A DNA stretch of 64,000 nucleotides, from NCBI GenBank assembly GCA_041398785.1, contig JAWKUA010000026.1, forward strand, positions 1 to 64,000. Direction: 5' to 3'. The position numbers and the translations under genes were made by a program. This DNA comes from Planctomycetaceae bacterium. Its GTDB lineage: Bacteria; Planctomycetota; Planctomycetia; Planctomycetales; Planctomycetaceae. This document shows positions 1 through 9,500 of the stretch, in pieces. The notes below the pieces were generated by a model. The model was not told the DNA's origin, did not search any database, and saw only the letters and a program-made list of their open reading frames with translations. Each line of letters begins with the position of its first letter. Positions within the stretch are counted from its first letter, which is position 1.

Positions 1-45
1 ACGCCACCGGCAGAGGTTGTGTCGGCCCGCCGGGCCTGAAACGCT
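1..45. repeat. Intergenic palindromic repeat, copy 1 (cut by window edge)
   Basis: Bases 1-45 align without gaps to 2707-2751. Both contain the identical 19-mer GTCGGCCCGCCGGGCCTGA (21-39 here, 2727-2745 there), preceded by ACGCC(A/G)CCGGC. The core GGCCC-GCC-GGGCC is a small perfect hairpin. Weaker similarity continues about 40 bases downstream. The two copies lie in the same orientation on either side of the esterase gene. No T-tract follows, so it is not a standard terminator. Confidence 0.6.
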
Positions 46-80
46 GTTGACTCAACACCCCCATTTTCCGGATGAGCCAT

Positions 81-212
81 CTATTCGAAATCCAGCGTTG
101 AAAACTGCTGGCTCAGCCAGTCGGTGAGGTCAGTCGATTCCCAGCCGCCTCCCGTGAAGAGTTCACGAAACTTGTCGCGAAGTACTTCGTCGAACCGGTT
201 TCGGACATCCGT
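81..212 (-). pseudogene. Possible C-terminal coding remnant
   Basis: On the minus strand a 43-codon open stretch ends at a TAG at 81-83. It begins directly after an in-frame TGA, so no start is available. The translation has ordinary protein composition (for example FRELFTGGGWESTDLTDWL), unlike the arginine- and serine-rich shadow frames around it. I recognise no family. It may be the tail of a decayed or frameshifted gene. The rest of 1-383 shows no credible gene. Low confidence. Confidence 0.2.
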
Positions 213-383
213 TCACAACATGTAACGGCCGGAACTCTGCTTGGTGAACTGGCGGCGGTCGCTGAGTTGCGTCCATGACATCGGGCAAAGCCTCACCCGA
301 GGAAACGCGTCGAGTTCCAGCAGCCGAATCAAATGCAATGCCGGCCACCCCGCTGATTTTTCGCACCTGGCGGGGAGTTGCGC

Positions 384-2168
384 CTACCGTCGCTTTTCGG
401 TCAGCGACATGTTCCGGACAAACACGGTTCCCTTGGCCAGGCCGAGCACGAAGCCGATGCGGTTGTTTTTCTCGACGACGTCGCTGGCTGTGAAGGTGAT
501 GGAGTACTCGCGGAACTCGCGGGTGAGGTTCTCTTCCTGATTCAGGCCGATGCCGTGCCAGTCGGCTTCGTTGATAATCCCCATCGCAAGCACCGCAGAG
601 TTATCCGGCGACTTCGCGGAAAACGTCAGTTCATAAGTCGCGCCGTCTTTCAGGTCGATGCCGGCTTGGTATGCCTGCACGTGCCAGTTTTCCTCCGACA
701 GTGCCGTTGTGTGAAACACGATCGCATCGCCGTCGGCTTCCATCGAACCCTGGCCGTTTTCGGTCAGTTCGAATTGCCAGGAATCCGGATTGCTGGTGGG
801 CTTCAGCAGTCCGAATGTGCTGACGCGTTCGGCGGTCCAGGAGGAATCGCGGGCCTGGCCGCCGAAGTCCATCATCCGCCAGCCGGCGATTCCGGACGGC
901 GTCACGATTCCCTGGTACGTCGAAACGAAGTCACGGTTTCGGAAACTGCTTTTCGCGTCGAAGGTCAGCTTGTTGCCTTCCATGACCGGATCGATCAGGT
1001 CGCTGGTTTCCGGCGGATCATCGCCGCGCTGAGACGTGTAGGTTCCGCTGAGCTGGCCGCCGGTGCGCTGCAGCGAGATCGTGGTGACAACGGCATTGTT
1101 TCCGCGGCGCGCGGTCCAGGTGTATTCGCCGGTCGGATCGACGCTGGCTGCCGGGTCGAATCCGGGAAACAGTTCTGTGGTTTCCGGCCGAATGGCGGCC
1201 GCTTCGGCCACAGGGTCGGCGGCCGACGGTTCGACGCCGGGATAGTCGCGCCAGATCCAGCGCAGCATCTGCGGCAGCATGGCTCCTCCGTGATCGTCGG
1301 AATGCCCGCCTTCGCCGAACACGTGAGCCATGTCGTAGCTCTGTTCCTTCAGAGCGGCGACCATCTTTTGGTTTTGAATATGCCAGTCCCGGTTCGGATC
1401 GCCCGGATTTCGCAGATCGTTGACGCCGTCCTGCAGAAAGATGCGAATGGCTTTCCTGTCGGCTTCCATCACAAGATCCGGGTAGACGTGGCCGCCGTGA
1501 ATGTTGGTGAAGCTTCCGATCAGGCTGATGACGTTGCGGAACTGATCGGGTCGTTCCCACGCCACGGTGAACGCGCAGATGCCTCCGCTGCTGGCTCCCC
1601 CAATGGCGCGGCCGGCCGGATCTTTGGTCAGGTTGTATTTCTTTCCGACTTCCGGCAGCAGTTCGTCAATCAGCATGCGCGCGTAGTCGTCGGTCAGAAC
1701 GTCGTATTCACGGTCGCGGTTGTCGGGATTGCCGGTGCCGATGCTGTCGGGAAACTCATCGCCCCGCTGGCCAGGAGTCACGAAGATGCCGATCGTGACC
1801 GGAATCTGCTTCCTGGCGATCAGGTTTTCCAGAACCTGAGGAACCCGCAGAACTCCCTCGGGATTGATTGCTCGTGCGCCGTCCTGAAACACCAGAACGC
1901 AGGCAGCGTCATTCGGCCGGTACTGAGCGGGAACGTAGACCCAATACCTGCGAACGGTGTTCGCGATGATGTCGCTGCGGAACAGAAACGGACCTTCCAG
2001 CGTTCCTTTTGGAACTCCATCCTGAGGCAGCGAATCCGGTCCGAGCGGATACCGCACCTGAGGCTGCGGATCTCGCCGCGCGGGACGTGTTGCTTCCTGC
2101 GCGAATGCCGACGCCGGCGTGGTCGTCACAGCCAGCAGGATGATGAACGCAGGAAGCAGAGGTCTCAT
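384..2168 (-). CDS. Secreted esterase (enterochelin-esterase-like alpha/beta hydrolase) with C-terminal carbohydrate-binding-like domain
   Basis: A 594-residue protein predicted to be exported: residues 1-24 form a signal peptide ending near AFA-QE. Residues about 50-310 resemble the Fes/IroE and EsteraseD alpha/beta-hydrolase group, with a GASSG nucleophile elbow (Ser about 193), an EYD...DDY segment and a late FGEGGHS histidine region. These enzymes hydrolyse esters, often of sugars or siderophores; the substrate here is unknown. Residues about 330-440 are a beta-rich domain, and about 450-594 resemble a CBM4/9-type jelly roll, suggesting polysaccharide targeting. The start at 2168 is chosen over an upstream ATG at 2198 because GGAGAAG lies just before it and the signal peptide begins there. 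It stands alone between two copies of a palindromic repeat. Confidence 0.8.
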   Translation of the reverse strand: MRPLLPAFIILLAVTTTPASAFAQEATRPARRDPQPQVRYPLGPDSLPQDGVPKGTLEGPFLFRSDIIANTVRRYWVYVPAQYRPNDAACVLVFQDGARAINPEGVLRVPQVLENLIARKQIPVTIGIFVTPGQRGDEFPDSIGTGNPDNRDREYDVLTDDYARMLIDELLPEVGKKYNLTKDPAGRAIGGASSGGICAFTVAWERPDQFRNVISLIGSFTNIHGGHVYPDLVMEADRKAIRIFLQDGVNDLRNPGDPNRDWHIQNQKMVAALKEQSYDMAHVFGEGGHSDDHGGAMLPQMLRWIWRDYPGVEPSAADPVAEAAAIRPETTELFPGFDPAASVDPTGEYTWTARRGNNAVVTTISLQRTGGQLSGTYTSQRGDDPPETSDLIDPVMEGNKLTFDAKSSFRNRDFVSTYQGIVTPSGIAGWRMMDFGGQARDSSWTAERVSTFGLLKPTSNPDSWQFELTENGQGSMEADGDAIVFHTTALSEENWHVQAYQAGIDLKDGATYELTFSAKSPDNSAVLAMGIINEADWHGIGLNQEENLTREFREYSITFTASDVVEKNNRIGFVLGLAKGTVFVRNMSLTEKRR

Positions 2169-2650
2169 GGTCTTCTCCGGAATTGCGTGGCTGTGCAACG
2201 GTTGCGTGACTGTGCGATGATTGCGTGACTTGGGATTTGAGTGCTGCCGCCGGAATGCTTCACCGTCTGGATTTCGCAGTACGACCGTGTCCGTACAGTA
2301 TAACCGTGTCAGTGAACCGACGGCGGACGGGATTCCGTGTTGTCACCAGCAAAGCAGATGACTGCGGAAACCGGACAAAAGAGGAGAAATGTGGCGGCGG
2401 ACGTTGACGTCAGGCGATATCGCGTTGCTGTGTTCACGATGTTACCGCCCGGTCTTCCAGAAACAGAATCCCTGACCCTTCTCCCGGACCAGCGCGTGCG
2501 TACGCTGACCGTGGTGAAAGGCTCCGCCGCCGTATCATGTCAACACCACAACGGATTGCCAGTCTCTCGAAAACGACCGAATTTCACGAAGAACGCAAAA
2601 GAACCGCCCTTCCGGGGAATCCGGGAGTCGCCGAGCGTCCACTTGCCGGA

Positions 2651-2751
2651 GCCGGCTGGCTCCGGTAGCCGGCACCTTCGCACCTGCAGCGCCTGACCGG
2701 TGGCTCACGCCGCCGGCTAACGGCATGTCGGCCCGCCGGGCCTGAGACGCA
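2651..2751. repeat. Cluster of palindromic intergenic repeats, copy 2
   Basis: Three adjacent hairpins: GCCGGCT/AGCCGGC (2651-2657 with 2667-2673), ACCGGTGGC-TCAC-GCCGCCGGC (2696-2717, nearly perfect), and GGCCC-GCC-GGGCC around 2730-2742. The last two belong to the unit shared with bases 1-45. The rest of the 2169-2968 gap shows no credible coding sequence; its open frames have no start signal or sensible composition. I infer a dispersed intergenic repeat family, because copies sit only between genes here. Confidence 0.6.
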
Positions 2752-2968
2752 TTTGGATCACCGCCGCCAATTCCCAAATGAACCGAAAAGCAGTTCGTGA
2801 AGCTCAGTTCTGCAGAAGGACCGGAACCCCGGTCGCGCCGCCGAGTCGACGGGGCTTCTGACCCGCATGCTGCGGATCGATTCCAAAAACAGTAACGGCG
2901 GACTCAGTGGCGGCAGGGCGACGAGAGACGTTTCGTGGGTTCGACAGGCCTGGCTTGTCACTCACCGG

Positions 2969-3331
2969 TCAGCCGTCGCCGCGGTCCGGGATGTATCTGT
3001 TCACGAGTTCCGCGTAGTCTTCGCGAACGGGAGTGAACACGTCCAGCACCACGGCCGGACCGTCCACCGCAACCGCGCGATGCGGAACGTTGGGAGGAAT
3101 CAGATACAGCGAACCGGCTTCGACTGTTCGAGTTTCGTCGCCGATAGTCAGCTGCATTCTTCCCTTTAGCAGAATGCCACCCTGTTCGTGCGGATGATTG
3201 TGCAGCGGAATTTCCGCTCCATCGTCCATTTCGAGATACGACAGCATGAGGTTTTCGCCAAACGGCGTCCTCATGCGACAACCGGGCACGGGTTCGATCA
3301 CGTTGATCTCGTCGAGACTGATGAAGGGCAT
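2969..3331 (-). CDS. Single-domain cupin protein
   Basis: A 120-residue small cupin. The first cupin motif is seen as HNHPHEQGGILLKG (about residues 43-56), giving a 2-His/Glu-type metal site. The second is represented by YLIPPNVPHRAVA (about 77-89). Such proteins are small metal-binding beta-barrels acting as enzymes or sugar/ligand sensors; no substrate can be assigned. The start at 3331 (MPFISLDEI) fits the usual N-terminus of stand-alone cupins. An in-frame ATG at 3397 would add 22 residues but has no ribosome-binding site and little family-like sequence. Monocistronic, pointing away from the large gene at 3868. Confidence 0.75.
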   Translation of the reverse strand: MPFISLDEINVIEPVPGCRMRTPFGENLMLSYLEMDDGAEIPLHNHPHEQGGILLKGRMQLTIGDETRTVEAGSLYLIPPNVPHRAVAVDGPAVVLDVFTPVREDYAELVNRYIPDRGDG

Positions 3332-3867
3332 TGCGTCACTTTCGTCGGACTGTGTGCGGATTTGCTTTGCAGCTGAGCCGTCGGCGGCTGAAACCATAGC
3401 AAAAAAGGGACGAAAGAGCCTTCTCGCGCTGCGAAGCAGTCGGGGCGTACGCGGAGGCAGCGGGGCGCGCGATTCGGCAGGCTCTCGGAAGCAATGCCGC
3501 GTGCGCCTGATTGGAATCCGAATCGAAGAGCGACCGGACGGAAACGTGTTAGACGGCGCCCCTGTGTTCGTCTGGGCTGAACACGATCCCGTTTACCGAG
3601 ATAGAAATTTCCAGGAACCTCAGCCCTTCATAGGCTTGCGTATCTCCCCAGGATTAGCGCAATCTGGTTAGAATAGGCAGGTATTCCACGTCAGGTCCGA
3701 ATTATCGCCTGGGTGGATGCCCTGCGTTGCCACGAACCGAGACAGGCTCGAAACGTGACAGGCACCGGCGGGACGAAGTCGACGGACGGCGCTTCGGTGT
3801 GCTCATCCGGAGCCAGCCCGGCTCTTGAGTTCCGCAAACACGTCATCATGGACAGGAACAGTGAAGT
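3332..3867. other. Intergenic region between divergent genes
   Basis: About 535 bases separating the cupin (minus) and the CARDB protein (plus). No open frame has coding-like composition. It must hold both promoters, but I cannot identify convincing -35/-10 pairs. GAAG at 3862-3865 is a modest ribosome-binding site for the downstream ATG. Confidence 0.4.
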
Positions 3868-6198
3868 ATGAGGAAGTTTCTGGGGTCTCTTGCCGGTGTT
3901 CGTCCGAAATCGCGTCGCTTTTCCGGTCGACGTACTTCCATTCGAAGTGACATTGATTGTCTGGAATCCCGGCTGCTGCTGGCGGCGGATCTTGTGCCCA
4001 CACAGCTTCAGTCGGTCGCTGCGGCGACACCCGGTCAGACGATCGACATTCAATGGGCGGTCCGAAACTCAGGAGCCGACGCGGCGGGAGCATTCGGCGT
4101 CGAGTTCTATCTCAGCACTGACCTGGTGGCGGGAGGGCCGGACGACGCGGTACTTGGTTCCGACACCGTTGCCGGGCTGGCGGCCACAAGCGGAACGACC
4201 GGAACCCGGACGATCTCCGTAACTTTGCCGGACGCCCAGGATCCCTTCTGGAGCGGCGATAAGCAGTATTTTCTGCTGATCTGGGCGGACGCATTCAGTG
4301 TCATCGACGAAGCGAATGAAGACAACAACACGCTCGACGCCACTGTCAACGTGACGGGTACCGGGAACGCCACGGGCGATCTGACCGGCACGCTGACAGT
4401 GCCGGCAACGGGAGCCGCGGGCGGATCCATTAACGCCGACTGGACGGTCACATTCGCCGGCACGGGAAACGAAGGCCCGTTCGACGTTGAGTTTCTGGTG
4501 AGCCTGGACGACAAGCTGGATGCCAGCGACGTGTCTCTGGGAATTCAGCGCGTAAACACAATTGGCGCCGGTGCGACTGTCAGTCGCACGACATCGCTGC
4601 CGCTGCCAGCTTCGGGGAACTCGTTCTGGACCGGGAATACCACCTACTTCATTCTGATGAACGTCGATTCTCAACTGGTGGTTCCGGAATCCGATGAGAC
4701 GAACAATCTGGCGTCGGATTCGCTGTCGGTGACGAACACCGGCAATTCGTTCGCGGATCTGACGGGAGTTCTGATGCTTCCGACCAGCCCCGTCGACGCC
4801 GGTACGGACCTGAGTTTCACCTGGGAAGTCAGCAATGACGGCGTCGCGCGTTCGGTTGCCACGAATGTCGAGTTCTTCCTGACCGGCAGCCCGTTTTCCG
4901 GTCCGGGAGACACGCCCTTCCGGACGCGCAGTGTTCCCGCGCTGAATGCCGGAGCCTCAAACGGCGTCAAAACAGAAGTCTACACGCTGCCTCCGTCGGA
5001 CAGTCCGATCTGGGACCAGCCGACCGAAGGGACCTATTACATCGTGATGTTCATCGACCGGGCCGATGCGGTTCCGGAATCCGATCCCGGCGACGCCAAT
5101 AACGAAGTCGCCGCACCGCTGATGGTGAACGTCAATTCCGGACCATTGCCGGACCTGCAGCCGCAGAGTTTCACGCCTCCGGCGTCGGGAGTCGCCGGCA
5201 CGACAATCACCGCGTCATGGGAAGTTATCAACACCGGGCAGGGAGCCGCAGGAGCGTTCGGCACAATGTTCTACCTCAGCGACGAGCAGGGCATCACGCC
5301 CATGTCCGTGCTGCTGACAACGGCCAACACAACATCGCTGGCGGGCAATAACACAAAGACGGGAGTTCGTTCCACCGGCCTTCCGCTGCCGGCCGGAGGA
5401 GATCCCATCTGGTCGAAGGGTGACGGCACCTATTACCTGGTCATGGCCGTGGATGACTTCGGCGCGGTGACGGAAAGCAACGAATTCAATAACACGTCCG
5501 CCATCATTCCGATCACGATTACAAACACCGACGGAACCGGCACGACGCCGACTCTGGACATCGATCTCAGCGGCGGCACCCTGGACATTTTCACCGACGG
5601 AATTCTGATTGCCCGTCATATGGTTGGATTCACCGGGGCGAATCTTGTCCGGAATGCCGTCGCCGCCGGCGCTTCCCGACCGGCGGCCGCCGATATTTCC
5701 GCGTTTTTGAACGGTCCCGGAGCCGTGATGCTGGACGTGGATGGCAACGGGACTCACGACGTCTTCACCGACGGAATTCTGATCGCCCGCTATATGGTCG
5801 GCTTTACCGGAACACCGCTGATTCGGAACGCCGTCGGTTCCGGCGCGACTCGAACAACCGCAGCGGCGATCCTGGCTTTCCTGAACACCTACAATCCGCC
5901 CGCAACCATCGTGGCACCGTCGCAGCCAGCCGCCGCGTTTTCCGCGCCGGCAGCACCGTCCTCGGGAGCCACCTTGTTTTCCAGCGATGCCGCTCCGTCG
6001 GTGACGCTGGTTTCTGCGGGCGGAAGTGACGTCGGCGGCGGCTCGCCTTCGTCACGTGTCGATCAGCCATCCGGCGAGTTCAGCGGCAACACCATGATTC
6101 CGGGACCGGTTGTTCCGACCGTCAGCGACGACCTGTTTGGCTCGCCACTGCTGGATTCGGCGTTCTCTGACTTCGACGACCTGCTGGCGGCCAGATAA
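3868..6198 (+). CDS. Giant secreted CARDB-repeat protein with dockerin-like module
   Basis: A 776-residue surface or secreted protein. The basic N-terminus followed by CLESRLLLAAD (about 30-41) is the short planctomycete extracellular motif seen on exported proteins of this phylum. Four CARDB-type beta-sandwich repeats follow (about 40-165, 166-292, 293-425, 426-552), each with W.V.N.G and a closing ES(D)E..N(N) signature. Residues about 564-675 hold two copies of a dockerin-like unit, xFTDGILIAR(H/Y)MVGFTG; the second carries a clear calcium loop, DVDGNGTHDVFTD (622-634), and the first is degenerate. The tail is a low-complexity Ala/Ser/Pro segment. The CARDB domains suggest adhesion, and the dockerin-like pair suggests binding to a cohesin-type partner; the next gene carries a cohesin-like domain. 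Confidence 0.8.
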   Translation: MRKFLGSLAGVRPKSRRFSGRRTSIRSDIDCLESRLLLAADLVPTQLQSVAAATPGQTIDIQWAVRNSGADAAGAFGVEFYLSTDLVAGGPDDAVLGSDTVAGLAATSGTTGTRTISVTLPDAQDPFWSGDKQYFLLIWADAFSVIDEANEDNNTLDATVNVTGTGNATGDLTGTLTVPATGAAGGSINADWTVTFAGTGNEGPFDVEFLVSLDDKLDASDVSLGIQRVNTIGAGATVSRTTSLPLPASGNSFWTGNTTYFILMNVDSQLVVPESDETNNLASDSLSVTNTGNSFADLTGVLMLPTSPVDAGTDLSFTWEVSNDGVARSVATNVEFFLTGSPFSGPGDTPFRTRSVPALNAGASNGVKTEVYTLPPSDSPIWDQPTEGTYYIVMFIDRADAVPESDPGDANNEVAAPLMVNVNSGPLPDLQPQSFTPPASGVAGTTITASWEVINTGQGAAGAFGTMFYLSDEQGITPMSVLLTTANTTSLAGNNTKTGVRSTGLPLPAGGDPIWSKGDGTYYLVMAVDDFGAVTESNEFNNTSAIIPITITNTDGTGTTPTLDIDLSGGTLDIFTDGILIARHMVGFTGANLVRNAVAAGASRPAAADISAFLNGPGAVMLDVDGNGTHDVFTDGILIARYMVGFTGTPLIRNAVGSGATRTTAAAILAFLNTYNPPATIVAPSQPAAAFSAPAAPSSGATLFSSDAAPSVTLVSAGGSDVGGGSPSSRVDQPSGEFSGNTMIPGPVVPTVSDDLFGSPLLDSAFSDFDDLLAAR

Positions 6199-6550
6199 CC
6201 GAAAATCCGCAGCAAAGTGTGGCCAGGTCTCCGGTCACGATTCGTGGCTTGCCGCGTTTGAAGACTGACGGACGATCGCCCGCTTCGCTGAAGCTGGTTT
6301 TCTTGTTTTGCAAGCCGCATGACGCTACTTGCCAATTCTGATCAGGGCAGAATGCCCGAAACCGTATTTCGGACGGGCAGGACGGCCGCCGGATTCATCC
6401 TGCTGTACCCCGGCCAGCGTCGGCCTCGAATACCGCTTCGACGAAACCGTCTTGTCGCTTGAATAGCGCGCCGTTCATGGTTGACTCGAATCGACAGACT
6501 GGCAAGACTGGCGCATCCGGGCACTTTGCACAGTTCAGAAAGGCTGCGTT
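6199..6550. other. Intergenic region upstream of Calx-beta protein
   Basis: About 350 bases with no credible gene. A TTGACT at 6480-6485 could be a -35 element, but the -10 position (AAGACT) is poor. GAAAGG at 6538-6543 is a plausible ribosome-binding site for the ATG at 6551. No terminator is visible after the upstream gene, so read-through is possible. Confidence 0.35.
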
Positions 6551-9500
6551 ATGCTCCTGTATTCCTGGCTCCGTTCACTGAAACGTCGAAATCTCACCGG
6601 GCGGACCAGTTCGCGTCGCCGTGGCCACAATCGAATGACGTCGCGGCCGGTCATTGAGTCGCTCGAAGACCGAGCTCTGCTGGCCGTACAAACGATCACA
6701 CCGTCGATGACTGCCGTGTCCGTGACGAAGGGTGATCCGGCGACGTTCGACCTGAACTATCAGTCCGACGGCGTCACGGGCGGTCTGACTCTGCGGATGC
6801 ACTTTGATTCCACGGAACTGGGATTCAACACCGCCAACGCCACAAACGTTTTTGCCAGCAGCAGTCTGGGAGTTGACGTTCAGCCGGATACAGGAAACGA
6901 AGACGGCGACGCCACCACCGATATGGTGGTGGTCGCGACATGGTTCGACCTGACTCAATCGTGGCCGCCGGCGGCGACGACTCAGCCATTCAGTCTGCTG
7001 ACCGCAAACTTCCAGACGGCGAATCTGAATGGATCCTCTACCGTCAACTTCACTGCGTCACCGGGCGGCGTTGGTCACACGGTCGACCCGATCACATCCG
7101 TGGTCATCAGTGAAGCCGTGGCGCCACTGCCGACGATCTCCATCGCTAACGCCACTCCGGTCACGGAAGGCGCGGCGTCGGTCTTCACCGTGACGCTCAG
7201 CGCCAGTCCGACGTCTGCCGTGACGGTGATGTTTTCAACGGCCGACGGAACAGCCACTGCCGGTCAGGACTACACGGCTCGCACAAATCAGACGCTGACG
7301 TTCGCCGCGAATACGACCACGCTGACTCAGAACATCAGTATTGCGACGATCGACGACACAGATGTCGAAGCCGGGGCTGCGGAAACGTTCCTGGTCAACC
7401 TGACAACCCCGACAAACGCCACGATTGCGACGGGGCAGGCGACGGGCACAATCAATGACAACGATGTTCCGCCAACCCTGTCCATCAATGACGTCACCGT
7501 CGACGAAAACGCGGGCACTGCCGTATTCACCGTCACGCTTTCGGCGGCCAGCAGCCAGACGGTGACTGTGGGCTTCGCAACAGCCAACGGGACGGCCACC
7601 GCGGGTCAGGACTACACCGCGACCAGCGGAACCGCCACGATCACGGCGGGCATGACCACCACGACGATTTCCGTGCCGATTTTGAACAATCCTGCCGTGG
7701 AACCGTCGGAGACATTCAACGTCAATCTGACGAATCCGGTGAACGCCACCATCGCGGATGCTCTGGGGGTTGGCACCATCGTCGACGACGACACACTTCC
7801 GACGCTGGCCATCAACAACGTTACCGTCGACGAATCAGCCGGCAATGCCGTGTTCACAATCACGCTGTCGGCGGTTTCCGCCACCAATGTTTCGGTGAAC
7901 TTCGCGACGGCCAACGGGACTGCGACGGCGGGTCAGGACTACACGGCCACCAGCGGAACGGCGACGATCGCCGCCGGAATGACCACCGCCACGGTCACGG
8001 TGCCGATCATCGACGACACTCTGGATGAAGCGGATACGGAACGGTTCAACGTCAACCTGACTTCGCCCGTGAACGCCACAATCGCGGATGCTCAGGGTAT
8101 CGGCACGATCAACGACGACGACCTGCCGCCGGAGACCGGCTCCATCCACGGCCGCAAGTTCAACGACCTGAATGCCAACGGATCTCGCGACACCAACGAA
8201 CCGTGGCTGAACGGCTGGACAATTCAGCTTGTTGACTCCAACGGAAACGTCGTTGACGAACAGGTGACGATGGATCAGGACCTGGACAATAACGGCACCA
8301 TCGATCCCGCCACGGAAACGGGGTGGTACTGGTTCAACAGCGTGCTGCCGGGAACTTACACACTTCAGGAAGTGGTCCAGGACGGCTGGCGTCAGACAAC
8401 GCCATCGTCGGAACTGGAGATTCTGGCGTTTGAACTGGACACTCAGTTTGACTTCGTCGCCACGGGCAACAACTTCCAGAACTGGGGCGGTCTGAACGAA
8501 AAGTGGTTCTTCGGTTCCAGTCAGTGGTACTACATCTCGCCGACCGGCGAGCTGTTTCAGTGGAACGGCAGTCCGGCGATCGCCCTGACCGGGATTTCCG
8601 TCGCTCAGTTGGATGCGACGTACCACGCCGACACGTCACTGCTGACCGACGCGCGGCCGGCGACCGAAAGTGCCACAGTTGTCGTCACCGCCGGTACCGA
8701 AATCAACAACTTCGATTTCGGCAACTTCAACGAAGGCCAGCCCGGATCGATTCACGGTCGCAAATTTGACGACATGAACGGCAACGGCGTCCATGACGCC
8801 GGCGAAGCCTGGCTGAACGGCTGGACGATTCAACTGCTGGACGCCGACGGCAATGTTGTCGACGAACAGGTGACGATGGACCAGGATCTGAACAACAACG
8901 GCACGATCGAATCCGCGACGGAAAGCGGCTTGTACTGGTTTAACGACGTCGCTCCGGGAACCTACACCGTTTCCGAAATCGTTCAGGATGGCTGGGAACA
9001 GACGGCTCCGTTCAATCAGGACAGCCGTGAAGCCTACGACCTGGACCAGGCCGAACAACTGCGGTTCACAGGCAACCTGTTCGAAAACTACGGCGGGCTG
9101 AACGAACGCTGGCTGCTGGGCCGCAACGGATGGGTCTATATCACTCCGGACGGCAACGTCTTTAAGTGGAATGGAAGTCCGCGCAACCGTCTGTCAGGCA
9201 GCCTGATCGCCGAATTGTCACCGGCGTTCCATGCCGATCCGTCGCTGCTGTACGACGCCCCGGATCCGTCCGGGCTGGAAGTGACTGTCGGTCCGGGACA
9301 GATCGTCGAAGATGTCGACTTCGGGAACCGGCTGATTCCGATTCAGGATGCGATCATGTTCCCCGGCACGGGCAACATCAGCCTGGAAATCTCGCGCGGC
9401 GACGTGATTCTGACAGGAGACTCCGGCCACAACGGCGTCATCATCTACCTGAACGGCAATGGTTATGTCACGATTGAGGGACTGGGACGAACCACAGTCA

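Noticed and set aside
378..2228. 616-codon plus-strand open frame
   Set aside because: Lies antisense to the esterase, which has a signal peptide, active-site motif and ribosome-binding site. The plus frame has shadow composition and no domain.
8139..9320. Long direct DNA repeat or recombination hot spot
   Set aside because: The repeated sequence is explained by two duplicated SdrD-B-like protein domains within one intact gene.
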